Source: Caenimonas sedimenti
Lineage (GTDB): Bacteria > Pseudomonadota > Gammaproteobacteria > Burkholderiales > Burkholderiaceae_C
Assembly: GCF_007833165.1 (NCBI RefSeq)
Contig: NZ_VOBQ01000015.1
Span: 156,238 to 220,237 of the forward strand
Length of the DNA stretch: 64,000 nucleotides
Direction of reading: 5' to 3'
In this document: in pieces, positions 1-7,932 of the stretch
Position numbering within the stretch: the stretch's first letter is position 1
Layout: each line of letters begins with the position of its first letter
Made by a program: the position numbers and the translations under genes
The notes under the pieces: generated by a model
Database searches by the model: none
Told to the model about the DNA's origin: nothing
The model's input: the letters and a program-made list of their open reading frames with translations, nothing else

Positions 1-179
1 AGGTGGGCGAGCACGACCTGGCGGCGCTGCCGCTCTTCGTGCAGCTGCGCCACTTGTGGAACACGGGCGAGGCGCTCGGGCGCGTGCACCATTGGGGAAC
101 GAGTTCGGCGCCGGTGGAGTGGTTGAAGAAGCAGGGGGAGGTGTTTGCGGCTTGGGGGAAGGTGGAGCTGCCGGCGTGA
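1..179 (+). CDS. C-terminal end of a phosphotransferase-like protein (partial)
   Basis: An open frame runs from base 3 to a TGA at 177-179 and gives about 58 residues; the start lies outside the window. The tail reads LPLFVQLRHLWNTGE followed by RVHHWG and a final amphipathic helix ending ELPA. This resembles the C-terminal helices of aminoglycoside/choline-kinase-like phosphotransferases of the SrkA type. That is a family impression from a short tail, not a proven assignment. No catalytic motif is visible because those parts lie upstream. It ends 57 bases before hipB and is probably a separate unit. Confidence 0.45.
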   Translation, partial: VGEHDLAALPLFVQLRHLWNTGEALGRVHHWGTSSAPVEWLKKQGEVFAAWGKVELPA

Positions 180-236
180 CCGTAGAAGAAAAGCTATTCT
201 GGCGAAAAACTTTGAAAATCGCTAAGATAATGGCAC

Positions 237-698
237 ATGGCAAACCGCACATCCTCCTTGCTCCCCGCGACGGAGCGGCGCCTGCGCGAGCTCGGTGAAC
301 GGCTGCGGCTTGCCCGCTTGCGCCGCAAGCTCACCGCCGCGCACCTGGCCGAAAGGGCGGGCATGGCACCGATGACGCTGCGCGGCATCGAGCGGGGCAC
401 ACCTGGCGCGACGCTCGGCGCCTACGCAGCTGTGATGCAGGTGCTGGGGCTGGATGCGGACATCGACCTGCTGGGTGCGCAAGATCCGTTGGGGCGCGAG
501 CTGCAAGACAGCCGCCTGGGCCAGCGAGCGACGCCGGCCGCCGCCGCACGCGTGAAGCACCCCGCCGCGGAGCTCCACCACCCACCGGGAGCGCGCGCCG
601 CGCCGGCTCGCCGGCGGTCCGCCCCGCCCGAAGGGCACGCGTCGGAAGACCTGGCCAGGCTCGTCGCGCCCAAGCCCGTCCGCGGCAAGGGCCGTTGA
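237..698 (+). CDS. hipB: HipB-like HTH antitoxin / transcriptional repressor
   Basis: 153 aa. Residues about 12-75 form an XRE/Cro-type helix-turn-helix (LGERLRLARLRRKLTAAHLA, then the recognition helix MTLRGIERG). The remaining half is rich in Arg, Ala and Pro and looks disordered; in the HipB family the C-terminal tail contacts or inhibits HipA and is a target of proteolysis. The gene overlaps the downstream hipA by four bases (ATGA at 695-698), the usual antitoxin-toxin arrangement. An A+T-rich stretch just upstream (about 194-232) has an imperfect inverted repeat and could hold the promoter and autoregulatory operator, but I cannot define the boxes. The alternative ATG at 230 is out of frame. 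Confidence 0.85.
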   Translation: MANRTSSLLPATERRLRELGERLRLARLRRKLTAAHLAERAGMAPMTLRGIERGTPGATLGAYAAVMQVLGLDADIDLLGAQDPLGRELQDSRLGQRATPAAAARVKHPAAELHHPPGARAAPARRRSAPPEGHASEDLARLVAPKPVRGKGR

Positions 699-1969
699 TG
701 GCGCAAAGGGTGCTGGTGTTCGCCGACTGGCAGGGCCTGGGCAGCCCCCGCCTGTTGGGAACACTGCACGCCCGCGCCGGCAGCGGCCGCGAGGTCTTCG
801 AGTTCGCGTTCGCGGCGGCTGCACTGGCGGACCGTGCCTTGACAGGTGTCCGGCTTGACCCGCACCTGGCCGCCTTCGCCGGCCCGCAGCATGCGCACCG
901 CGAAGCCGCGAACTTCGGCGCCTTCTCCGACGCCAGCCCCGACCGCTGGGGCCGCCTGCTCATGCGCCGCCGGCTCGAGAGACTGCAGCGCACCGGAGCC
1001 GTTGCACGCGACTATCGCCTGCGCGAATCCGACTACCTGCTGGGCGTGCACGACGCCTTCCGCGCGGGCGCACTGCGCTTCAAGTTGGAGGAGACAGACC
1101 CCTTCCTGGACAACCAGCACGATGTGGCCGCGCCGCCTTTCGTTCGCCTGCGCGAACTCGAAGCCGCCGCACAGGCGCTGGAAGACGAGCGCGGCGTGCC
1201 CGACGCCAGCCGCATCGATGCCTGGCTGCGCATGCTCGTCGCGCCCGGCGGCTCACTGGGCGGCGCGCGGCCCAAGGCAAGCGTGGCTGACGAGAACGGC
1301 CACCTGTGGATCGCGAAATTCCCCAGCGTGCAGGACGCGCACGACGTGGGCGCCTGGGAACTCGTCGTGCACGCGTTGGCGCAGGCGGCTGGCATTGCCG
1401 TGGCGCCGGCATGGGCGCGCAAGTTCGGCGGTGGTGGCCACACGTTCGCCGTGAAGCGCTTCGACCGCACAGCGGGCGGCGAAAGGCTGCATTTCGCCTC
1501 CGCCATGACGCTCACCGGCCGGCGCGACGGCGAAGGCGCGGCCACCGGCGCCAGCTACCTGGAACTGGCCCGCGTGCTGATGGAGCACGGCGCGCAGCCA
1601 GCGGCCGACCTGCGGCAGCTGTGGTCCCGCATCGTCTTCAACCTGCTTGTTTCCAATACCGACGACCACCTGCGCAACCATGGCTTCCTGCTCATTCCGG
1701 GCAAGGGCTGGCGGCTGGCGGAGGCGTACGACATGAACCCGGTGCCCGACGCCGGCGGCCTGAGCCTGAACATCAGCGAGACGGACAATGCGCGCGATCT
1801 TGAGTTGGCGCGAAGCGTGGCCGGCGTCTTCCGCGTGAAGCCGGGGGAAGCCGAGGCCATCATCGCGCGGCTCAGGGCGGTGGTGGTGCAGTGGGCGGTG
1901 CTGGCGAAGCGGTTGGGGATTGCAGCCAGGGAGCAGGACCGGATGGCGGGCGCGTTTACGTTGGCTTGA
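695..1969 (+). CDS. hipA: HipA-like serine/threonine kinase toxin
   Basis: 424 aa, normal length for HipA. The N-terminal domain (about 1-110) contains the HipA_N signature NFGAFSDASPDRWGR. The kinase core follows: a Gly-rich loop GGSLGGARPKASV (near 190), the ATP lysine in WIAKFPS, substrate-region DRTAGG, the catalytic loop NTDDHLRNHGF (near 328) and the metal-binding AYDMNP. HipA of E. coli phosphorylates glutamyl-tRNA synthetase and arrests growth; whether this relative has the same target is unknown. It overlaps hipB by four bases, so translation is probably coupled. All catalytic residues appear intact, so the toxin is likely active when not bound by its antitoxin. It ends 21 bases from the convergent metalloprotease gene. 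Confidence 0.9.
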   Translation: MMAQRVLVFADWQGLGSPRLLGTLHARAGSGREVFEFAFAAAALADRALTGVRLDPHLAAFAGPQHAHREAANFGAFSDASPDRWGRLLMRRRLERLQRTGAVARDYRLRESDYLLGVHDAFRAGALRFKLEETDPFLDNQHDVAAPPFVRLRELEAAAQALEDERGVPDASRIDAWLRMLVAPGGSLGGARPKASVADENGHLWIAKFPSVQDAHDVGAWELVVHALAQAAGIAVAPAWARKFGGGGHTFAVKRFDRTAGGERLHFASAMTLTGRRDGEGAATGASYLELARVLMEHGAQPAADLRQLWSRIVFNLLVSNTDDHLRNHGFLLIPGKGWRLAEAYDMNPVPDAGGLSLNISETDNARDLELARSVAGVFRVKPGEAEAIIARLRAVVVQWAVLAKRLGIAAREQDRMAGAFTLA

Positions 1970-1990
1970 TCCCGCAGAGGCATCGCCTGT

Positions 1991-4776
1991 TCAACTGCCT
2001 CCACAGAAGCCCACAGATCTGGCCACTTCGGTGCGCGCGGCCGGCTTGGGCATCTCAAAGCTTCCCGACCACGAACTCTCGCAAAGCTGGAACCGAAGTT
2101 GCCGCCGCGCCTGAGGCGTGTCGCTCACCTTGATGGCCGCTTCGGCCTTTGCCTTCATCGCTTCGTCGTTGAGCGCCTGGGCCACGATCAGGCGATCGAT
2201 CTCGTGCAGGAGGAAGGGCCCATCCGGCCGCCCGGCCCACGCGCCTTCGCGGCGGCTCGTCTCGTAGGTGGACCAAGCGCCCCGCAAGGCTGCCTGGTCG
2301 CGTTGCACCAGGTGCGCCCAGGACAGCGCTTCGTGCAGCCTCTGATTGGCGTGTTGCCAGCTGATGGAAACTTTCGCAGGCAAGCGCGCGGTTGCATGCT
2401 GCAGCAGCTGGACGGCCTCCCCCGGCCGATGCAGGCTGATCAGGTACCAGGCCAGGTTGATCTCCGCCTCCGTACGTTGCACACGCGTGCGGAGCGCGTC
2501 GCCGCTGCGGTCGGCCGGCGATGGGATCACATGCGCATCGACGATGCGACGCAAAACCGCCTCGGCTTGGGCCGCCTGGCCGTTGCGGTCATAGGCGCGC
2601 GCGAGCGCGGACTGCGCGGACTGCATTCCCTGCGCATCGGACTCGGCGCTCTTGCGGTGCGCCACGGCTTGTTCCAGTTGCGCGACTTCGTCCCCTGCCG
2701 TGGCGGCGCCCAGCGCCAGGTTTTCCTTGACGCGGGCCAGCAGAAGCAACGCACGGCGATCCGTGGTGCCTTCCTGTTCCTGCACCACTTGCCGCAGGCG
2801 TGTTTGCGCGGACTCGCCGTCTTCGATGGCGGACAGCTGGAACAGGGCTTCCGCGCGTTCCACGTCTCCCGAGGGCCGCTTCTCGGCCTCTGTCCAGGCC
2901 GCTTGCAGGTAGCGCCGCCGGCGCTCCTCTTCGTACTCGTCGTGAGCCTGTTCCGCGGCGCGCAGCAGCACGTGCAGGCGCTGCGCAGGCGCCACGGAGG
3001 CGACGTTCTCAGCCTCCGGGTACCAGTCCCGCCGCGCGGGGGGCGCTTCCCGCGAAGGGCCACGGTCGATATCGTCCGCCACATAGGACTGGCGCATCCC
3101 GAACAACAGGGCCGCCGTCTGCCAGCCCCCCGAGACTTGCAGTGCCAGCACGAGCGGGCCGAACAGGCACAGCAGATACACCGCCATCCCGCAGACCGAT
3201 TCGAAGAAGCGTGCCTGGCGCCCCTGGAGTTCGGGCATCAATGACGTCGCGATCGACTGGCGGGCCAATGCGTCCCAGCGCGCGAAAGCGGGCCGCTGCA
3301 ACGCGCCGAAAATGCGTTCCATGGCCGCGCGTTCCGTGATGGTCTCGCCCGCCTTGCGCTCGATGGAGCGGTCGACCCGCATGACCCGCCACTGGTGCGG
3401 CAGCGAAAGTCCCACCAGCGCGCCCACCACGAGCAGCACGACATCGTCCAGGCGGGCGCCCGCACCCAGCAGCACCAGCACACCCAGCACGGCGAAGCCG
3501 AAGCGCGCCGCCGGCAGTCGTGCGAAGAGAAGGGTCTCGACGATGCGTCCACCGTCCAATGGGGACACAGGCAGCAGGTTCAGGTAGTTGATGATCAGGC
3601 AGGCGATGAGGAACTCGATGAACCACGGGGAGGGCACGAACGTGCCGGTGACCATGCCCGCCAGTCCGGCACTGGCCAGCAGGATGCCCGGCACTGGCCC
3701 GGCCAGGTAGACGAGCAATTTTTCCCAGGGGCCCGCGGTGGGCTTCTCTCCACTGGCCAGCCCGCCCAGGCCAGGCACGAAGAACACCGACAGGTTGCCG
3801 AACCTCAGGAACTTCATCGCCAGGAAGTGGCCGCCTTCGTGCAGTGCAATCACGGCCAGCAGGATGGGCAGGAAAGTCCAACTGATCCAGAGGCTTCCGA
3901 TGCCCAGGAACAGCAAGGCGCTGAGCGCGAACATCTGCCACTTGCGGCGGGTGGACCAGCGCAGTGACCGTTGCAGCGCGAGCTGCTTCTCGTACTTGTC
4001 GACTTCGGCCTGCAGGCGCTCCTCCAGATTGCCTGGTGCCACGGGATCGACCGGCGCCGGCGCCAGCGCTGCGCGCACACGATTGACTCGACGTTGGCCG
4101 AGGTTCCAGCGGACCACATAGCGCAGGGCTGCGCCCCAGCGCAAGAACCAGTGCGGGCCTTCGCGCCGCACGAGGCCCAGGCGCTCCGCGTGGGCCACTT
4201 GCGAGTCGGTGGCCAGCTTGTCGGCCGCGTAGAAGGCCGGGCCATCCCTGACGATCGCTTCGCCCGCTGCTTCCACGCGTCGCTGGTCACCGGCCAGGCC
4301 TCCTGCCAGGTGGGCAGGTAGGGGTCGTGCACGTCGGCGTTCGGGAAGGGGATGATGGACTCGTGCGCCCGGCAGTTGTAAGTCACCATGACGGGACCAT
4401 TCGCCACCAGCGACACGAACGTGAGCTTGCAGGGCTCCGGGTCCCCGACCAGGGAGGACTGGCTGACCATCGCATGCGTGCGTTGATCAGAGTGCTGGTA
4501 GATGTCTGCAAAGTGCAGGGCGTCGCCCTCGGCCACGGCCGCATGCGCTTGCGCTGTGGTGTACCGGAATTCGAACCCCAAGGCCTCGAGCGCCGGCCGG
4601 GCCGTGTCGAGTGCCGTGCGCGTGGGCGGCGGAACTTCGCCTGGATCAGCGACGCGCAAGGCGACCTGGCGCAACGCCAGGCGTGTGAGCCGGCTGGCCG
4701 CCAGCAGGACTTGAACGCCGATCAAGACCGCCAGCCCCGCGACCAGCCCAACCACCGCGTAGACGATCACAAGCAT
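1991..4776 (-). CDS. Membrane site-2-type zinc metalloprotease (peptidase M50) with helical C-terminal region; frameshifted
   Basis: Two overlapping frames make one protein. The first frame starts at ATG 4776 (GAGG seven bases upstream) with a membrane helix MLVIVYAVVGLVAGLAVLIG and reads sensibly to about 4276. The downstream frame reads sensibly from about 4276 (a GTG lies there) to TGA at 1991. The span is one base short of 929 codons, so a single-base deletion near 4262-4276 explains the break. The downstream part has several membrane helices, the zinc motif HEGGHFLAMK and NLLPVSPLDGG, both typical of M50 proteases that cut transmembrane substrates. The last 350 residues are soluble, helical and TPR-like. 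It lies nine bases after the SMI1-like gene, probably in one operon. The frameshift may be real inactivation or an assembly error. Confidence 0.7.
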
Positions 4777-4785
4777 GCGCAGACC

Positions 4786-5445
4786 TCAGCGAATGGAGCC
4801 CAGCAAGCTCGCCCAATTCGCGAGCCAGTGCCGGAAGTCGTCGTAGCGCGTGACGATGCCGTTCTCGTATTGCAGGACGCTACCCGCGGGCAGGTGTTCG
4901 CCGGCACCGGCCAGCAGGACCACCGCGAACCCATCCTCGCGAACCGGCACGATCGGCACCATCATGTCCATGGCAGCCGGGCGCACGAAGGTTTGCGCAT
5001 CGTTGTTCATCAAGGCGAGCAGGTTGTCCGGCGGCAGCACCATCAATTGGCCTTCGCGTCCCGAGTCGTTGCCATGCTCCTTCCAGAAGGCCTGGATCAC
5101 CTGCGAGGGGGCAGGCGCATGGTCAGCGCCCAGCTTCAGCTCCGCCAAGGCCAGCACGGGCGCTGGGAAGTCTTCGGATGAGGCGAAGCCGTCGCAATGC
5201 GTGTAGAAGTCCGCCAGGTCCGTTGGCAGGCGCTTGTCAGCGGCCAGGGTTTGGGCATCCGCGCGCGCGACGCGCGCCTGGCCGCGCCACGGCGCGTGTT
5301 CGGAATGCATGCCGGCGAGGCACTGCTCGATGAACTGGGGCATGGGCAGCGCCCGCAAATCCTGCGCGGCGATGCGCTGGTTTTTCACGGTCTTGGCAAC
5401 GTGCGTCACCACCTTGCCGACGCGAAAAATGTCGAGCAGACCCAT
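4786..5445 (-). CDS. SMI1/KNR4-like protein
   Basis: 219 aa from ATG 5445, chosen because GGAGAGGG lies about nine bases upstream; a start 30 bases earlier is also open. The middle carries features of the SMI1/KNR4 (SUKH) fold: LPTDLADFYTHCDGF, then VLALAELK and a final strand-rich part LQYENGIVTRYDDFRHWL. SUKH proteins often act as immunity proteins against nuclease or other toxins, but many are plain binding modules. Its partner here is the downstream membrane metalloprotease, nine bases away. A palindrome lies about 30-43 bases upstream of the start. The family assignment is moderately sure; the role is not known. Confidence 0.65.
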   Translation of the reverse strand: MGLLDIFRVGKVVTHVAKTVKNQRIAAQDLRALPMPQFIEQCLAGMHSEHAPWRGQARVARADAQTLAADKRLPTDLADFYTHCDGFASSEDFPAPVLALAELKLGADHAPAPSQVIQAFWKEHGNDSGREGQLMVLPPDNLLALMNNDAQTFVRPAAMDMMVPIVPVREDGFAVVLLAGAGEHLPAGSVLQYENGIVTRYDDFRHWLANWASLLGSIR

Positions 5446-5474
5446 GGCCCGTCCCTCTCCTGTTTGTAAGTCCA

Positions 5475-5488
5475 ATGTTATACAACAT
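5475..5488. promoter_or_regulatory. 14-bp palindrome upstream of the SMI1-like gene, probable operator
   Basis: ATGTT-ATAC-AACAT is a perfect palindrome centred about 37 bases upstream of the SMI1-like start. On the minus strand it contains TATAAC, which could act as a -10 box. The shape is like operators of GntR-family repressors; that is inference, and no such regulator gene is adjacent. Confidence 0.5.
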
Positions 5489-5611
5489 GGATGAGCAAGG
5501 GAGCGGCGGAATGCTCAATGAGACCCGGAACCTAGTGGCGGGACCACTTTGGAGACGATGTAGCGATTGGTGGCGCGAAACCCTCGGCGCCTTGCCAGGC
5601 CGGCCAGATTC

Positions 5612-6226
5612 TCAAGTGGCGAGGGTACGCAAAGTCTCCTCCGATCCGACGATCCAGAGCTTGGGTTGCTGCAGCACTCGCGTCAGGAAAGCATTGTCCT
5701 TCCTCACACGCTTCATAAACTCCGCCCTGGTGTAGACCGTGGGGTTGACCGGCCGGCCCAGCGAGATCGCTGCCGGCTCCAGGGCGCCGAACAAATCGGC
5801 GTAGCCCAGCGCGTCGCTCACGACCATGACGTCGATGTCGCTTGCGGCTGTGTCTTCCTGCCTGGCGATCGAGCCGAAGATGAAGGCGCAAGCGATCTGT
5901 TCCAGCACGGGTGTCAGCGCTTGGCGGATCACGTCCGCGAGGCCGAAGGTCTTGAGAACCAGCCCGCGCAGCTCATTGAAGACGGGTGCGGAGGCGTTGG
6001 CTTGGTAGTGGCGTTGATTCCCCTGCGCGCGCACGGTGAGCAGGCCAGCGGCTGTGAGGTCGGCCAGTTCGCGCTGCACGGCTCCCCGGCCGGATTGGGC
6101 GAGGGCCATCACCTCGCTCGCGAAGAAGCTTCGGTCCGGTTGGCCGAAGAAAAGCGCCAGCACGCGCTGCCGCACGCGTGGGAAGAGTGCGTCCGCCAGA
6201 CTGATGGCTTCGGGAGGCGTACCCAT
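5612..6226 (-). CDS. HTH-nucleotidyltransferase fusion protein (MNT type)
   Basis: 204 aa from ATG 6226. Residues about 10-90 form an ArsR/MarR-like winged helix (RVRQRVLALFF, FFASEVMALAQSGRGAVQREL, LLTVRAQGNQRHYQAN). The second half has the minimal nucleotidyltransferase motif: FIFGSIARQEDTAASDIDVMVV (G-S near 117, the catalytic Asp pair in SDIDV near 130). MNT enzymes add nucleotides to partners and are commonly antitoxins for HEPN toxins; no HEPN gene is adjacent here. A palindrome 15 bases upstream suggests autoregulation by the winged helix. An in-frame ATG at 6307 would add 27 residues without obvious domain content. It follows the 510-aa unknown gene on the same strand by 99 bases. Confidence 0.75.
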   Translation of the reverse strand: MGTPPEAISLADALFPRVRQRVLALFFGQPDRSFFASEVMALAQSGRGAVQRELADLTAAGLLTVRAQGNQRHYQANASAPVFNELRGLVLKTFGLADVIRQALTPVLEQIACAFIFGSIARQEDTAASDIDVMVVSDALGYADLFGALEPAAISLGRPVNPTVYTRAEFMKRVRKDNAFLTRVLQQPKLWIVGSEETLRTLAT

Positions 6227-6240
6227 AACGGGGCTGATAA

Positions 6241-6255
6241 TACCCGAATTGGGTA
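6241..6255. promoter_or_regulatory. TACCC-N5-GGGTA dyad, probable operator of the HTH-nucleotidyltransferase gene
   Basis: TACCC GAATT GGGTA is a perfect five-base dyad. On the minus strand the right half runs into GGGTATTATC, where TATTAT can serve as a -10 box about ten bases before ATG 6226, giving an almost leaderless transcript. An additional TACCC copy lies at the start codon itself (6220-6224). Direct contact by the encoded winged helix is inference. Confidence 0.5.
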
Positions 6256-6325
6256 CTTCGTGTGTGGCCTCCTGGTGCCCTACGAGCATGGCTGGTCGAG
6301 GGCCCACAAACGACGGCTTGAGGTC

Positions 6326-7858
6326 CTACTTGGCGATGTCGTCTACGACGTCCCCCGAAAACCCGCTTTCCACCCGGAAGTCGCCTGGCTGCACGACGAG
6401 TTTCGGGAACGTTGTCGGCGGCTTGACCCCGAACCACGAGCAAAGGACTTCGACCCTGAGTTTTCCAGCGTGCGCGACCGGCCCTTGTTCTGAGTCGGCC
6501 AGCTGGAACGTCCCAGTGATTTCCCGACTTCCGCGGTATGTCGCACCCTTGACATGAATCACGGTGGCATTCTGAACCGGGCGCCACGCTTGTGGTCTTG
6601 CCTGGGGATGTGTCTTGGGCGTCTTGCCGTCAGCCCACTGCGGATAGGGTGTCATGGAGTCTCCTGAATCAGCGCCTTGGGGACGCAAGGGTTCGTTCAC
6701 TATGGGTGGAGCAACACAGCTGGCCGGCGTGGGCACCGTTCGTGAAGTGAACGCATCACGCCGTGCTCCGAAAAGGGGATCAATGGCGTCGACGAACCGC
6801 CGATAGCGCTCCGATTGCGAGACCGTCAGTCTCGCTTCCTGGCTCTGAAAATTGCCGCTGCCGATCAAGTACAGAAGGCGATCGATCCCCACCGGAGCTA
6901 TTCCGCTGGCCTGTGCCAACCGCTGGACGTCCTCAATACAACGCCACAATCCACCCTCGTCAGGCCAACCACGGTGCAGTTGATATTCGTAGTTGGAACC
7001 CATGTGAGCGCCGGGTCGACCTTCGGCGTAGCGCAGCTGCAGTTGTTCGAGCTGTTTCGCGTCAAGAGTGGAAATGGCATCGCTGCCAATACCGAGGTTC
7101 GCCGCACGCCCCGTGGCGTAAAGCATGAGCCGAAGGACGTGCATGTCAGGCTTGACGAACCAACCGACGTGACAGTTGCCCAGATCTTCGAACCGTTGCC
7201 GGACTGAACGGCCATCAGGTGCGAATGCCGAGAGCTGCGAGTCTTTGAGGAAGTTCATGCCCACGGCCACACCCACTTGGGGAAAGTCGATGATCTCGCG
7301 CAGCTTGTTCTGAGGAAATGGGTTCGGAACAACGGCGTCGTGCCGGTGCATGAAGGGGGAATGGAAGTTTGCCGCTTGTCCGCCGTAGTGCGGCTCGTTC
7401 AGCAGCCGCACAAACTGCACGACACTCTGCATGAGTCGAGGCAACATCAGTCCTCTTTGCAGAACCGCACCGTCAGCCAATTGTTGAATCTCCCGCCGGT
7501 AGACGGGATTCCGATCAGTTCGACCGACCAGCTGTTCGCCCGTTTCATCGAGGTAGGCGGCGCAATGGCGAGCGAGGGCACGCAGTTCCATCGGACGGAC
7601 AGCATTCTGGTGAATGAAATGCCTCGTGCCAGCGGCAATCATTTGGGCAAACGCCTGTGCATTCGGGCCGCGGGCCCCCGAGTTCAGCAGATTGGCGGCA
7701 TAGACGTAAATCAGATCCCGGGTGCTCTGGTGCGGTGACGGCGCACCGGGGTAACCATGACCGATCACCCAATCCAACAGCGATTCTTCGGTTTGCCCCT
7801 CATATCGCGGATCGTCGTGAAGGATGCTGAGCACCAGATTGACGAGCGTTTGCCACAT
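6326..7858 (-). CDS. Uncharacterised 510-aa protein, second gene of the DUF2779 operon
   Basis: Start ATG 7858 is chosen for AGGAGT five bases upstream; a TTG at 7936 overlapping the upstream stop is a weaker option. No family is recognised with confidence. The N-terminal 370 residues are helical; a segment near 195-275 (VAVGMNFLKD, then WFVKPDMHVLRLM) vaguely recalls helix-hairpin-helix DNA glycosylases, which carry a KPD-type helix before the active-site region, but the key Asp/Lys cannot be confirmed. Residues about 400-440 are Pro/Gln-rich linker, followed by a small beta-rich end (VIHVKGATYRGSREITGTF). It starts 75 bases after the DUF2779 gene stop, so the two are probably one transcript. 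Confidence 0.75.
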   Translation of the reverse strand: MWQTLVNLVLSILHDDPRYEGQTEESLLDWVIGHGYPGAPSPHQSTRDLIYVYAANLLNSGARGPNAQAFAQMIAAGTRHFIHQNAVRPMELRALARHCAAYLDETGEQLVGRTDRNPVYRREIQQLADGAVLQRGLMLPRLMQSVVQFVRLLNEPHYGGQAANFHSPFMHRHDAVVPNPFPQNKLREIIDFPQVGVAVGMNFLKDSQLSAFAPDGRSVRQRFEDLGNCHVGWFVKPDMHVLRLMLYATGRAANLGIGSDAISTLDAKQLEQLQLRYAEGRPGAHMGSNYEYQLHRGWPDEGGLWRCIEDVQRLAQASGIAPVGIDRLLYLIGSGNFQSQEARLTVSQSERYRRFVDAIDPLFGARRDAFTSRTVPTPASCVAPPIVNEPLRPQGADSGDSMTPYPQWADGKTPKTHPQARPQAWRPVQNATVIHVKGATYRGSREITGTFQLADSEQGPVAHAGKLRVEVLCSWFGVKPPTTFPKLVVQPGDFRVESGFSGDVVDDIAK

Positions 7859-7932
7859 CTTTACTCCTGAGTCTTCGTAGCTTCTGGCGTCACGCCAACA
7901 GATGGGCATCTTCCTGAGAATCCAGACAACCG

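Noticed and set aside
3850..4276. A second independent protein from the upstream frame of the metalloprotease
   Set aside because: Beyond about 4276 that frame turns into Ser/Arg/Cys/Trp-rich sequence typical of a wrong frame, so a frameshift in one gene is the better reading.
5612..6307. HEPN-MNT toxin-antitoxin pair at the nucleotidyltransferase gene
   Set aside because: No HEPN gene is adjacent; the protein has its own HTH domain and the only HEPN motif in the window is 12 kb away.
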